From the NCBI RefSeq assembly GCF_020171115.1, contig NC_058091.1, positions 212,282,501 to 212,346,500 on the forward strand: a DNA stretch of 64,000 nucleotides, written 5' to 3'. This document shows positions 10,149 to 22,849 of the stretch, piece by piece. The notes under the pieces are model-generated. The model ran no database searches. It saw only the letters and a program-made list of their open reading frames with translations, and was not told the origin of the DNA. Every line of letters starts with the position of its first letter. The stretch's first letter is position 1. This stretch comes from Neogale vison (Eukaryota; Chordata; Mammalia; Carnivora; Mustelidae). The position numbers were made by a program, and so were the translations under genes.

Positions 10149-13100
10149 ATTTTTAACTGCAAGGTCCAGAGTATGAGTCTGGGAGTGAGGTGCTACAACA
10201 GGTAGAGGCTAAAATCAATGAAGGAGAGGAGGTCAGGTCACTGAGAGTCTGGGATTTTAGAAAGATCATCTGTATTGATATGGAAATCGTCAGTGGTTTG
10301 CAGAGGGTGATGGGAATGGTACTGGGGAGAGCGATAGGATACTGGGTGTTGAAATCTTCAAGGAACATGGCAGCAGTGATCCAGGAGATTAAAAACACCT
10401 GCGATAAAATAATTAGTCAGTGGTATAGTCTGAGTGCATGAGCTTCAATCTGGAGGGAGAGGGATGGTGATTTGAGAGAAGAGTAGGAAAAATTAGGAAG
10501 TCCGGTGATGAACAGTAAGGCTGCAGAGGAAGTGGGGAGAGCCAGAGACTCTGGACAGAAGGACATCTGTTGATGGTGCTCTCTGAGGAGTGGAAGCAGA
10601 GGGGGAGGATTCAGGAGCTGCAAAGAGGTAGGATTTGCAGTCAGATCCCCGGGTGTGCGGAACCCCTTGGAAATGAGAGTCTGGGTGCTGAAAGGTGATC
10701 TTCTTCAGCCTGCTTCTGGAGGCAGGAGTCCCTGCTGCCCACCCAGCCTCACCACCCACTGATGTACCTGCTCAGGTACTTATACAGGTGCTGTCCACGG
10801 CCAGAGGGTAGCGGACTCTCTCAGACCGCTGTCCACGGTGCGCCTTTGGACCCCTCCCTTCCATCCTGCCTCCTATTCAAGACCATCCTGTGATTCCTGC
10901 ACAGGAGTCTTGTTCTAGGTCAATGGCTTCATCCAGACTTCATTTTTAAATAGTAATTTACTTTATTTTTTGTCTCCTAATGCATGAAGTACAAATTTTC
11001 AAGTGTCCAAAAGTTTTTGAGTCAAAAATAAGTCTGTCTACCTACCACTGTTCTCCAGCCTGTCAGTTTCTTTTCCCAGAGAACACCACTGAGAGCAATT
11101 CTAGATTTCACTTGTCACGGAAAGAACTTCTGCTGCTCTTCCCTCCTCCTGCCTCTTTGGATGTGAAGGAGACTTTCTCTGAAAATGTATTCAACGTCCC
11201 CCAGGAGAATGGCTTGCTAAGCAGGAGTCTGGGAGCTAAGAAGCGTCTCCAGATGAGCCAAGTCTCAAAATTCAGATGTCCTCCTCTGGTTGCCTTATTG
11301 GATAGCCCTTAGTTTCTGGGCTCCAACAGCTACGTCTAACCCCAAGTGTCTGCAGTTCTTTTAGGGGAGAGTGAATTCTTTATTCCTTCACCTGTTCAGC
11401 ACATACTCTTGCAGTGATTCCTCTATGCAAAGCTCCATGCTAAACATAAAATGTGAATCAAGCTTAACCAAACTCCCGCAGGCATTTGGACTGTATGCTA
11501 ATCCTGCCTGGACTCCAGGCCAAGCCAGCTCCTGGCAGTGGCAGTCTCTCCTTGTTCAGAAATGCAGAAGTGCTGACCTTTGTGGTAAAGAGATATTGGG
11601 GGTATGGAATAAGGACTCTGTGGTCCCTCCAGCATGCCCTATTTTGACCACTCTCCAGCCTGGGCTGAGATGGGCTGCTGTAGTTGTAGTCGGCACTCCC
11701 TCGAGAGCTCCAGAGGGTCATTCCCCTGCCCTGCCTCCATTGTCTTAGCCCAGATTGAGGAATGGGGCTCCTACTTTCCTGTCTTGAAATGATGCACATA
11801 CAGAAATCACATACTTAAGAAAAATCTCCAAGTTTACTTGACTCTGTTTTGTTTCCCTTCCACTACTAAAGTGCAGCATTTTACTGGTGCTGTCATGCAG
11901 AAGACAAAGGGTTAATGGGGGGGGAACTTCATGGCAGAAGAGCCAAACAAACAAAAAAAGCTCTAGTACTTCATGCTTCTGTGAAAACCCAATTAACAGC
12001 CTTTCATGGTTGTAATTTCTAATTCCTTTCTGAGCTGAGAAAAAAAACTCTTTTGGCTAATTAGATAATTATTTGGTCATGGCCTTTTGGTAAAAAAAAA
12101 TTGCTTTGACTATAAAAATGTCTGGAAAAGAATTACTTTATTTAATAAATCATTATTCTAAAGTTAAAAGACATTAGACATTAAGAAAAGGTCTTGAAGG
12201 ATTATAATTTTTATACTGAACCATATAAGAAACACCATGTTAGGCTGAAAGTTCTTCAAGTGTGTGTGTATGTGTGCACATGAAATTGAGATTTTTGTCC
12301 CCAAAATGTGTAAGACTCATTAATGTAGGATGTTAACCATGAAAGAAACTGAATATGGGTTTTATGGGAACTCTCTGCATTACATTTGCAATTTTTCTGT
12401 ACATCTAAAACTATTCTAAAATAAAATATTTTGTGTATATATGAAAGACTCTTACCAATCAAATTAGATGTATTCTACTATAAACCCAATGAGAACATCC
12501 TGAAAAGTTTTCTAAAGTGTAATTCCACTTAAAAGAAGCTTTATTTAAAAAATTGACAATATATTGCCTTCCTAAGGCTTCTGACTACATCTATGGAGGT
12601 ATTAGGAATGGTAGTTTTACTACATAAAAGTAGCATCACAATTTCTGGATGTAAAAATATGTTAGCTATGATATTGCATTTAGAATATGTAGTTGCAACG
12701 TAGGAGACACTTTTCCTATGAGAAAACAATAAATTACTGTTTACTAATAAATCTACTCTCTGCCTGAATCAAAGGTACAGTAAAAAAAAAACACAAACCT
12801 AAGAATTGCTTGTGTTTCGGGTTATCTCATGATGCAGATGAGATGAGCCAACTGCGGTGACAGTTTGAGTTTTGTCTATCTCTCGTTCCGTTGTAGGTTT
12901 CTAAGAAGTTAACTGATTTGGGCCAAATTTGATTGAAGAGTGTTCAGTTTCCCTCAGTTCTCCTTGAACCCATGGTTTACCTTGCCACCTTTAAACACGA
13001 TTGTATTCAAACACAAGGACTTCATGCAAACACATCTGCTATCGTGTAAACAATGTCAGTGAAATTAAGTAGGTGAGTGGGGAACAGGTAATGGAAGAGA

Positions 13101-13196
13101 AGTGATGATACTTACAAAAGTTCCTTTGTGTTTTCCTGCTCAGTATCATCTAGCTTACATTTTTCTTGACAACAGAAAATTATCAGGAATATAGTT
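10149..13196. other. Unassigned intronic sequence with minor fragments
   Basis: Sequence at 9620-9720 and 10150-10640 is continuous once the two SINEs are removed and looks like an old non-coding repeat or unique DNA; I cannot name it. 10980-11100 resembles an ancient interspersed repeat. 12340-12430 ends 'acatctaaaactattctaaa' like an old L1 tail. No exon is evident. Confidence 0.5.
12340..12432 (+). mobile_element. Old L1 3' end (possible)
   Basis: 'gcaatttttctgtacatcta' and 'aaactattctaaaataaaat' match the terminal part of old mammalian L1 3' UTRs. Confidence 0.5.
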
Positions 13197-13212
13197 GATA
13201 CAGTCTTTATTT

Positions 13213-13409
13213 ATTTTTTTTTTAAAGATTTTATTTATTTATTTGAGAGAGAGAGACAGTGAGAAAGAGCATGAGCGAGGAGAAGGTCAGAGAGCGAAGC
13301 AGACTCCCCATGGAGCTGGGAGCCCGATGTGGGACTCGATCCCGGGACTCCAGGATCACGCCCTGAGCCGAAGGCAGTCGTCCAACCAACTGAGCCACCC
13401 AGGCGTCCC
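13213..13409 (-). mobile_element. Can-SINE with 16-bp target duplication
   Basis: A poly-T tail, GAGAGAGAGACAG tract and head 'gagccacccaggcgtccc' define it. GATACAGTCTTTATTT occurs exactly at 13197-13212 and 13410-13425. The 'gagcatgagcgaggagaagg' body is the longer dog-type form. Confidence 0.96.
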
Positions 13410-13499
13410 GATACAGTCTTTATTTTAAAAGAAGTTTGGGCATCATGTATCATACAACCTGAATACTGAATTAGAGAGGACTTTGAACTTGAGCTCCCT

Positions 13500-13812
13500 T
13501 CGTCCAACACTCTCTTCTCTCAACCTTCCCAGGGCTGCCGATGCCTTGTCATTTTAAGAATCAGCTCACAAGTCAACCCCTCATCTGATGTTGTCCCTCC
13601 CTGCCCCCTCATTGTCTGTCATATCATAGTGTTTGGTTTTCTGCATAGCACTTATCACAGTGGGCATTCTCTTTTTGGTTGTTTTTGCTGTACTTTGCCA
13701 TCTATCTCCCTCACCAGAATTAAGCTCCAAGGGAGCAAAGACTTTCCCTGTCTTGTTTTTCACAATGTCCCCTGGGCTTAGACCACTGGCACATAGTAGG
13801 TTGATATTTTAA
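13500..13812 (+). mobile_element. L2 LINE 3' fragment
   Basis: The order 'tgcatagcacttatcaca', 'ttaagctccaagggagcaaa', 'gactttccctgtcttgtttt' and 'ggcacatagtaggttgatat' follows the L2 3' end consensus. Confidence 0.75.
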
Positions 13813-15307
13813 TGTGTGCCATTGCAAAACATATGTGTAAGTATATATGCTTTTATAGTTCTTGCTAGAAAACAGGCCAGAAAGATTCCCCTCCTCCCAT
13901 GAATGAATATAACTACCTCCAGTTGCTAAATTCTTTCCTAATTCACTACTCTGTTTCTGATTTTCTTAGACACTGACATTGCTCTTAGGACATGATAAAT
14001 GATATAATTTAATAGGAAAATTATAAATCTCAAAGAGAAAACTTGGAATTAAGGTAACATTTTATCTCCAGAACAAATCAAAGTTTTAGCTCTTTTTGAT
14101 TTTTGTCAGTAAGAGAAGGATGACTTTGGGGATGGTCATCCTTAGGTGGTCTTGGGGTAGGATTCCATGGGATCCTCATTTCAGTGACCTCTTGTTCTTC
14201 TTGAGTATTTCTAGAAGATGGGCAAATTTAGTATTTTACCACATTAACCCAGAAGTTTGACCAATGCTGCTCTTGGGTTTAGATCAAGAAAGCTTGTCCA
14301 TGTGCCCAGGTCTGGTGTTCTTTGCACTGGAGTAGAACAGCCCAGGAGGGGCCCATCTCATTCTCCCAATAGTCAGGACCCCTTGATGTACCTTGGCCTT
14401 GGTCTTCCTTAAAATCTGCAGGGGAAGCCTTTGCAGACTAGGAGTGTGTGACCATTAACTCTTGACCTGTGAGATGTTCATCCATGTCTGGGATATCTTG
14501 AATTTTACGGAAGTCATGCCCCACTTGCTACACGTTCACCTCCTCGAAAACTTTAGTAATCACACAATGAATCATCATCTTAGAGGATATTTGTAGTAAA
14601 TGCTAATCTCAAAGTGTAAATGAAGTCACAGACTAAGATTACATAAGGGCCGTAGTAAGCAAGTAAACACCGTTTAGATCTGAAAGACATCAGGTTTCAT
14701 GTTACCTTCTGTTTCACATCCTCTCCCTCCTTTTATTTTTTTTTTTCTCCAAATTAATGAAGTCTTTGTGTTTCATAGAAAGCTCTTTGACCTTCCCCAT
14801 TTCTGCCCCTAGGGCATCTTTTCTCTCAGGGTGTAGAGTTAGCTCACCTCAGACTGACTCTGAGTGTTTTACTAACCATGAGCCTCTATGTAGAATAGAA
14901 GTTCCTGAAATCACTGGTTTGCTTTTAGTGACAGTATCAATAGCAGCTCAGAAAAGCCCTTTATGCCATGACTGATGGAGCTCAAAAAAGGAAGCCAAGA
15001 GCTTACATATGTCGCCCAGATAAGTTGTTTCATTTGAGGTGGCCGCAGTAGTTAGTTGGCCGAGTAATTATCGGATAACTCAATAAGGCATCCAGGAAAG
15101 GAATAGGAAACAGAAACCAAACTGATTGCACATTGATAGTGAAGACCAGATTTATTTGACCTAAGGGAGTGTTTCTGTCAGAGTTGAACCATGCCTCTAC
15201 TAGTCAAAAATATACAAATAAGGAATGAAAAGCAGTTCAAGAGCTAAGAAAGTAATCTTTTGGTTGTCAAAATACCTGGAAAATTAACAGGAATGTTTAA
15301 TATCCAT
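13813..15307. other. Unassigned intronic sequence
   Basis: No recognised gene or repeat. It is ordinary AT-rich intronic DNA. Confidence 0.6.
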
Positions 15308-15321
15308 AAGAAGACATTCAT

Positions 15322-15521
15322 CGGGGCTCCTGGGTGGCTCAGTGGGTTAAAGCCTCTGCCTTTGGCTCAGGTCATGATCCCAGGGTCCTGGGATGGAGCC
15401 CTGCATGGAGCTCTCTGCTCGGCAGGGAGCCTGCTTCCCTCTCTCTCTCTCTCTGCCTCTCTGCCTACTTGTGATCTCTGTCTGTCAAATAAATAAACAA
15501 AATCTTTAAAAAAAGAAGAAG
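15322..15521 (+). mobile_element. Can-SINE, young subfamily, 14-bp target duplication
   Basis: Head 'gggctcctgggtggctcagt', then 'ctctgcctacttgtgatctc' and 'tctgtcaaataaataaacaa' are diagnostic of the young form. AAGAAGACATTCAT flanks it exactly at 15308-15321 and 15522-15535; the GAA run before the right copy grew from the tail junction. Confidence 0.97.
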
Positions 15522-15535
15522 AAGAAGACATTCAT

Positions 15536-17490
15536 GAAGTATAATGAATGTCGAGTATCTTGGCACCATCATATGGCTTTAAGGATTTGTGGCCCCCTCC
15601 ACTGTGATATGTGAACCACCCTTTTCCAGCAAGTATGGCACCAAGGATCGGCAGTGACGTGGAGGGTTTGTTTCATTTATATATATATCTATATATATAT
15701 ATATTTTTTAACAATTTGGCTCTAAAATATTATTTTTCTCTCTAAAAAAGGTATTCCCTAGTTCATTTCTTTCTTTTTTATAAATTAACATCAAAAACAG
15801 TATTTTCTAAACTTTGGATTACCAGAATAGATTTTATTATACATTAAGCCACACGTATTTTAGATTAAATATCAGTTTTTGGAAGAAATCCTTAGTATCC
15901 TCATTAATTTTTAAAAAAATTACTTTAATCCTGCTCTGACCAAAACAAACAAACAAACAAACAAAAACATAATCATGGTAGAAAACTCTTGAAAGATATA
16001 AGGAGAAAAATGGTAAATTATTTGTTATCTTACCACTCATGGTAAATATTTGCCTTTCTATGGTAAAAATTTCCCTGACATTAACAATTCTTCAAAAACA
16101 TAATTTTCAATAATAACAATCATTTTGAGAAATCATGATGTAGGTGACTACAGGTAGATAAGAAAGGTATTTTTCCCACTGGCTAAAAATTTGGGTACCT
16201 TAGATATTTGGGCAGAAGCACATACAGTGTCAGAGAATAATTGTAATGTTTATAACATGGCCAGTCTATAAACACAAACAGGCAACACTGTTTTGAAATC
16301 TGAGTCACTTTTGTAAAATAAACTGATAAGAACCACGAGGTTTACATCTGATCATATGGTGAGAAACTTGAGAACCAAATAAAGTAAATAGATTCCATCA
16401 TGCAGCAGGATAGGAAAAATACTAAATCCATCCCAAACTGCTGCTTTTTCTGGGACTCAGCCTACCTTATGATACAGAAAGTGAATTAAAACTAAATTTT
16501 TAAAAGCTCGGCTCCCATATTGGCTGGCAGAAAAAGGTCTGGGGAAGGAGCCCCTGCCCTAGTCGACCTGGGAACATTCCTGCAAGATCCGACTGGACTC
16601 CCTGAGGCCTGCCTGCAAGGGTCAGCATGTTTTCAGTAAACAGGAACAAAGCTTTTAAGTGATCAAAATGATAACTGAATTCCTCTGTCTAATGCCTTGA
16701 ATAATCTTTCAGCAAAACTTCTTTAAAAACCATTTCTGACCGTCTGTTCGGTTTTTATGAAGAAATGGGAATGGATAGTGGTATTGTGAATTGATCCCAA
16801 GAAAGAAAAGTTTCGGTAAAATAGAAGTGCCTTAGTCAGGTAGCTGGAGAAGTTCCTATCTAACCACGGTTCCCTCTCCTGAGTTCAAAATATACCCTCT
16901 CCTTGGCCACGTGGTGGTGTGTTGCCTGGCGGCGGGAAAGGCTGCTGTTGCCATAATTTGGACCGGTCCTGCACTTCCTGACCCACCTGCTGTGCCCGAA
17001 AACCTGAAACCCTCATGGCAAATGGGTTTATTTGCTTTTCCCCCGAAATGTGCTGTCTCTTTTTTACCTCCTGCAGACAGAAACTGACAGGTCCTTTTCC
17101 TGCTCGCCAAAAAACCGTGATGGGAACCAGGTGGAGATACGGCTTTTAAAAACGCAGTTTTAATTCATTTTGAGTCCTATAAAGTAGGCTGAGTCACAGA
17201 CAAGCCGTGGGCCTCACCAGGCACCCTATGGCTTCCCGTTCCCTCTGGCAAACCCCTCTCAGTGCACTGCGGTGGGATCACTGTTAAGATGACAGAAATG
17301 GCTTGCCGGCAAGAGATCTGCCTGTGAGCTCTTAGGGCCGCCAGGTAGCATCACTGTCATCCATTTTCTCTCTTTTTCCTTAGTCTTCAAATCCATATGG
17401 TCTCATGTACCACAAGAAGGGTATTAACCAACCTCACCGCAGCCATTTGGGTTACAGATGGTGAAGGACAGGTTACATAACCATTCATTA
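15536..17490. other. Repeat-poor intronic sequence
   Basis: Apart from a (TA)n tract at 15675-15705 and an (AAAC)n tract near 15945-15965, nothing is recognised. 16490-17380 has more CpG and G+C than its surroundings but no exon-like frame with splice sites. Confidence 0.55.
15675..15705. repeat. (TA)n microsatellite
   Basis: Alternating AT dinucleotides with one interruption by TCT. Such tracts are often length-polymorphic. Confidence 0.85.
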
Positions 17491-17505
17491 GAAGTGCAGT
17501 TCCAG

Positions 17506-17683
17506 GGATGCCTGGGTGGCTCAGTCGGTTAAGCATCTGCAGGTCATGATCTCAGGGTCCCGGGATCAAGCCCCACACTGGGCTACTTGCTCAGTGGGGC
17601 GCCTGCTTCTCCCTCTCCCCCTGCTTGTACTCTCTCTCTCTCTCTGTCAAATAAAAAAATAAAATCTAAAAAAAAAGGAAGAA
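17506..17683 (+). mobile_element. Can-SINE with short internal deletion
   Basis: The head 'ggatgcctgggtggctcagt' runs to 'aagcatctg' and then directly to 'caggtcatgatctcagggtc', lacking about ten bases usually between. Flanks GAAGTGCAGTTCCAG (17491-17505) and GAAGTGTAGTTCCAG (17684-17698) differ by one base. Confidence 0.95.
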
Positions 17684-17698
17684 GAAGTGTAGTTCCAG

Positions 17699-18469
17699 AA
17701 TTGGTGGGAGCTTGCATTGACTCCTTGGTTTTTAAAACAGCTACTTTGAATGAAACCCCTGGAATCTCCAAGATGGTAATTGACCTTACTGTTGTGTATA
17801 CTGAGGTCTCTATTTCAGAATCTCCCCAAGTACTCCCTTTTTCTGTCTTTTTAATTATTATGACATTGCAGTCAAATAATGTGATAAAGGTTTGGACGGG
17901 CTTCAGGAGAAGTGTGATTGTGGCTTTGTTTCTGACCAGTTGGGGCATTTCTCACATGCTCTGCATCTTTCTCGACCTCATCGTCTTCATGTTGATCTCT
18001 CTGATACCGTTTGAGATTCTGTACTCCACCCGTGGAAATTCAAATACTTTCTTCTAGGCAAGTTCACAATCTTCTCTGTGTTTGCAAGCCAGCTAGAAAG
18101 CCCACCCCAAAGATTTGGATTCCCAAGTGATTCTGCCGTGTAGTCAGGTCGAAGGGTGAAAGCCACTAGTACCTACAGACTCAGAGACTCATTATTATAA
18201 AGCCTTCTCCTTTTTTCCTTCCTTAAGAACCATTTTGCCCTTCAGGAAATAACTACCTTTGTAATTTAATCCTCACAAAAGTTAAGGATCAGCCATTTTC
18301 TCTTTGTGTGACTTTTTATGATTCCCAACCCGTTTGTGTTCTTGCTTCTTTTTCCACTTTGATTTTTCATCCACATTTGACCAGTGATTCAAAAGATTCA
18401 AAAGAACAATAAAGGATACTGAGTAAAACTGGTTGACTTTAACTAGATACGTCTCTCTCTGAAGTAATG
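17699..18469. other. Unassigned intronic sequence
   Basis: A 156-codon open frame spans the preceding SINE and this stretch, but it starts inside the SINE and matches nothing I know. I treat the region as non-coding. Confidence 0.6.
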
Positions 18470-18630
18470 GTTCTCAGGGCATAGGTCTAGAAGCATCCTC
18501 ATCACCTGCGAACTTCTTAGAAATGCAAATTCTCAGGCCCCTTCCTTAGACCAGAAATTTTGGAGGTGGGACCCAGCCACCTGTGTATTAACAAACTTTC
18601 TAGGGGATTCTGATACATGCTATTGTATGA
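18470..18630. mobile_element. MER5A-like hAT-Charlie transposon
   Basis: 'taatggttctcagggcatag', 'agaaatgcaaattctcaggc' and 'ggattctgatacatgc' in this order match the MER5A family, a short non-autonomous hAT element with near-palindromic interior, so strand is left open. Confidence 0.7.
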
Positions 18631-19104
18631 GAGCTGTCCGAAAGAGATTTTGTATGTTCATGTAGTTGGATTTTTAAGTGTGCTTGGATGTTTTTGAAGC
18701 AATCATTGTCCAAACTTACAAAGGATATCACATAGATAGAAATGGAAAGGATATTATATTTCTTTTTTTGTTTTTGTTGCTTTTTTGTTTTGTTTTGTTT
18801 TTAGGATATTATATTTCTAAAGGATATGGTGCCCAGCCTTCCTACCTTTTTATCTTCTAGAAGTTTTCATATTCTTTTCTATTCTCAGAAAACCCATGCA
18901 TATCTCTGCCTTTTTGCAACCTGAAATTTTAGTCTTAAAATCAGTTGTATTATCATGGAAACTTTGATAATCAGTGCTGTTTAAAAATTTATTGTGGAAT
19001 ATGATAGAATAATAGATGGGACAGTGACTAATGAAATCTTCCATTTCTACTTTTTCATTTGTGTATTTTTTAACTGAAACTTCCAAATGGAATTATTCTT
19101 CTTT

Positions 19105-19308
19105 CAAGGATTTTATTTATTTGAGAGAGGGGGAGTGTATGTGTACACACTAGCATGAGCGGGAGTGGGGCAGGGGGAGAGAGCATCTCAAGCAGTTTCT
19201 CTGCTGAGCACAGAGCCTGATGTGGGGTTCAGTCTCATGACGTGAGATCATGACCTGAGCGGAAACCAAGAGTTGGACACATAATCGACTGAGCCACACA
19301 GGCGCCCT
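19105..19308 (-). mobile_element. Can-SINE, older subfamily
   Basis: Body 'gatcatgacctgagcggaaa', 'ccaagagttggacacataat' and head 'gagccacacaggcgcc' define the older form. Flanks GGAATTATTCTTCTTT and GGAACTCTTCTTCCTTT (from 19309) are imperfect duplications. Between them sits a variable GTGTATGTGTACAC stretch. Confidence 0.9.
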
Positions 19309-19894
19309 GGAACTCTTCTTCCTTTAGAATACAGACAAGGATTATTTAAAGTTACCTTTAAACAGATGGAATTGTTCTGTAGCAGACCCAAACGCTGCTC
19401 TTACCAGAGGGACATTTTTACAAAATTGAGCCCTTTTGGGAAGGAAGGTGTGAGCATGAACTAACATCCCGGACTGAATGATGAAGAGGAGGATAAGGTC
19501 ATTGGCTGTGGCAGAAGCAGACAGAGAGCCCAGGTTTCTGTGCTTCCAATTCAGTATTCTCTGCACAGAAAGGCCCTGCCTCTAAGACTGTACAGTTTAC
19601 CTCATTGGTTGAATTTTTGTCAAGAGCCTGATCCAACTGCAGTTTTTTGTTTTAATATATAAAGCATTTGCAAGTTCTTTCAAGAGCAGCCCCTAGCTTC
19701 ATTTAACTCCCTCAAGCCCTCTCACCTCTGTGGAGTTGGACCAGGAAATTCAAGGTCTAGCCAGGAGCTCCCGAAGAGTTAAAAAGACAACCAGCCTGCA
19801 GAGTCGGAGAAATTGATGTCAAAAACAGATGTTCCTATCCAGGCTTTGCTGGATTCATAAGTCAGGATCAAGCCAGCATGGATGCATGCATGTC

Positions 19895-19916
19895 AAAAAA
19901 AAAAAAAAAAAAAAAA
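19895..19916. repeat. Poly-A tract (22 A)
   Basis: An uninterrupted A run without a recognisable retroposon body on its left. It may be a simple homopolymer expansion. Confidence 0.9.
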
Positions 19917-19919
19917 TTG

Positions 19920-21240
19920 GCCAGTGCTCCGGAGAATTGAAGTGTTGTCCCCTCATCTGTGACTCCTGTCCAGGCTTTGCTGCATGGGAGCCCTGCAGAG
20001 GGCTCCTGGGAGACCAGCGGCCCTGAAGCTCCAGCCATTCACTCGGAACCCCCTCGAATCCCCTGTTTGCATTGTTGGTGTTCCGCCCAGCTGCCCGCAC
20101 GGCCCCTGCCCGTTTTCATTGGCTCTGGGGATTGTTATTGGAGCGGCTGACAGCTGTCTGCCAGGCTGTCTGCAGCGGCCTTCCCGTGCTCCCTCGCTGC
20201 TCCCCGTCGCTGCCCAACTTCACAGCACTATTGTTCCTGTTGGGCCTTTTGCTTAAAATCTTTCCCAGCTGTATCCTGATATGGGAAACCACTTAAATTA
20301 GCTCCAGATTGCTCTGTTTATTTTTCGTTAGATAAGCGACAAAATACGCTCCCTGCAGCCTGCCGGGAGGAGGGGGGACCTAGGAGGGGGGATGGGGAGC
20401 GGGGGACCCAAGCAGGGTCTCTTACAGAAGGTCGAGTTCCCAGACAAGACTGTGAAAAGGCACAAATGCGATAGTCACTGGTCTGGCCACTGACACGTGA
20501 CCGTGACTGCCTGGCCAAGCAGTAACTCTGGATCCACGCACACCTCCTTCCAGAAAAGAAAATCCAGGCCTTGGCATGAAGTCACGCAAGATGGAAGCTG
20601 AGTTTCCATGATTGGAAGTAGATATATCTCCATTAACCACAGGTCTGGTTCCCCTGCCAGCTGTCCGGGCTCTCTGCTCGAGGCCTGGATTGTGACAGGA
20701 ATCCCTTTTTTCCTTTAAACTGTCCTTTTGTACAGCAATGCCTGGTAGCTACGGGCCAAACCAGCTAAAGTTTACCGGCCTCCCTCTATGCTCGGCCCTT
20801 GAAAACGTTCGCTTCTCTGCCGTAATTTAACGCTAGAAATCTGAAGACGTGGAGTCACCGCCGTAGGTACTTTCCACACAGCTGCAAGTGAAAATTCACA
20901 ATGGACTTGGCCCCCCTGCGCTCACCCGGGCCATCTGTCAGCTGCTCTGGCCACAGCCCCTCCGCCTCTGTGGGGGTCTGCTCCCAGGGCCTCCCGGGCA
21001 GGGCCTCTCTGAATGCTTCACAGTCTTTTCCAGTATAATCAATACTGTCCTAGAATGAAGATGTTGCCTTTGTGATTGTAGGAATAAACCCAAATAAAAT
21101 ATGAAAAGTAAACTTCCGGATGTTTCAACTCAGCTGAAACACGTGAACAATGCCAGCAACCAGCTGAGTTACAACAATTATTGAACATTCTGTCTGTTGG
21201 TAATCCAAGACTCCGCAGGAAAGAGCCCATGACTCACTCT
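19920..21240. promoter_or_regulatory. Candidate intronic cis-regulatory block
   Basis: This repeat-free block has more G+C and CpG than its surroundings and carries six CAGCTG E-boxes (20088, 20151, 20266, 20879, 21131, 21161), a CACGTG at 21140, and five ATTGTT/AACAAT SOX-type words (20071, 20131, 20230, 21146, 21173). TGACAGCTGTC at 20148-20158 combines a TGIF/MEIS-type site with an E-box. An inverted CCAAT lies near 20118. They fall in two sub-clusters, 20070-20275 and 20879-21178. No conserved frame or splice sites are seen. Enhancer function is an inference from motif density and the absence of transposons. Confidence 0.4.
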
Positions 21241-21589
21241 GGCACGACTGGGCTTTCAGTCCTCATGCGGGAAGTCCTGGAAAGCCTTTCTACCAACGGA
21301 GAGAAGGGGACAGAAGAACAGGGTCAGGAGTCATAAAATGTCCTTAGAAGCCACCCCTTGGTTTCCTTGGGGGCACATAAACTCAGTGTGTCAGAAAAAG
21401 GTACAAAACCAACTTCTGAAGAATAATTACCCTATCAAGCCCCACTTCCCTCTGGTGGAAGGTGCCTTTTCTTCTCCATCTAATTCGGGCAGGGGATTAA
21501 ATGTTACCTGCTCTAATTGCCCAGTTTTTACCCCCCTCTTTTCCCTCTGTGTCCTTTTTTGGTCCTATGGACAGTCTTGTATTTTTCAC

Positions 21590-21720
21590 ATGGACCAGGC
21601 TCTTCTGTGGACGATCTGTCCCTTGAGAGTAGGGACTGTGTTTGGACCTCTGTCATCTGGTCCCACTGTGCACACAGCAGTCATGGGTACTTCGCAGGTG
21701 CTTATTAAGTCCTTTGAAAT
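21590..21720 (+). mobile_element. L2 LINE 3' fragment (possible)
   Basis: 'ccttgagagtagggactgtg' followed by 'cttcgcaggtgcttattaag' matches the L2 3' end in outline. It is short. Confidence 0.55.
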
Positions 21721-22830
21721 CACTGCTGTTGTTTTTTTTTCCTTTATGCTTACCTGATACGAGGTGGCATTCATTCTGCTGCTGTATTATCCCAGGCAAA
21801 CAATAAGACAATAATGGCAACAACTGCAAAAAACATATCGCAATTCTTGTTGGCTGGTTCTCATCACAATCCTAAAGCATACCCTTCCACTGAGGGACTG
21901 GATAGAGTAAGCCAACTAAAGCCTGTCTTCCTCATTCATGGCTTCACCTGGAAACTCTGGAAAATACAGAAGGCAACTGTTTAGAGCAACTGAAAACTGC
22001 ACAATAGCAGGGGAACAGTGAATGGGAATGAACTCAAAGCTTTATCAGTCCCTTATACCCGGGGTGGGTTTTATGGGATTTGTTCTCTCTTCTCTTTCAA
22101 CTTTGACCCAACGAATTCTAAAACAATGCAGCAGGCATTGGCAGCAAAATCTTCAGGTGAGACCCTCTATTTCTAAACAGTAGTTTGGCAAAGTGGTCCT
22201 TTGCTGGACAATATAGGGGAGTTACTATTTTGTTCCTTTTGTTTCTCCCCTGCCCCGCCGCACAGCCAACCCCCGTTGAGGACCTGCATTTGTGTTTGCA
22301 GTGGGGGTTTGGGTGCCTGAAATCCCAAAAGAAAATTCTCTCTGACCAGAGGACCAGTGAAAAGGAGCCCCCTTTTTCCAAAGAGTGTGGGAGAGTTTCA
22401 TTATTTTATCTATTTTATTTTGCTGCTTTTCTCCCAAAGGCAACCTCAGTTGTATGGAAATCGATATAATAAGGAGCTAACACCTGAGAGAAACCTGTCT
22501 TTCTGACCAGAGGAACAAGGAAAAGGGGACCCTATGAAGCTAGGAAGTGTGGGGGGAATCTTAGGATAGGGGTGGGGAAGAGGGTCCCCCAGTTCTGTGT
22601 ATGAACAGATATAAGCCCCAGGCTCACCTCTAAGCTGTGCATGTGCCACACAGTCCAAAGAAGCAAAGCAAAGGCTTCGAGAACTCAGCAGTGATATAAA
22701 CTACTACCCAAGTCCCAGACTAAATCCTGAGTGGGGCGCATACTCGGTGGGTGAACCCAAACATTATAGCAAAGCCTTTTAAGAACTAAACTGACATTAT
22801 AACCACTATTCACAGAAAGTGAGGTGAAAC
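21721..22830. other. Unassigned intronic sequence
   Basis: No exon or confident repeat. A near-repeat of 'ctgaccagaggaacaag' type sequence occurs near 22341 and 22503, with surrounding similarity suggesting an old local duplication, too weak to define boundaries. Confidence 0.45.
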
Positions 22831-22849
22831 TTGCAATCAGAATCTAACT

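Noticed and set aside
11371..11799. Opposing 125- and 111-codon frames
   Set aside because: Antiparallel overlapping frames in G+C-richer DNA arise by chance, and neither resembles a known protein.
17587..18057. 156-codon open frame, plus strand
   Set aside because: It starts within a Can-SINE CT tract, runs into unassigned DNA, has no family motif and no splice support. It is a chance frame.
19960..20260. CpG island promoter of a nested gene
   Set aside because: G+C is raised, but CpGs are modest in number and no first exon or conserved frame follows. I kept it only as a candidate enhancer.
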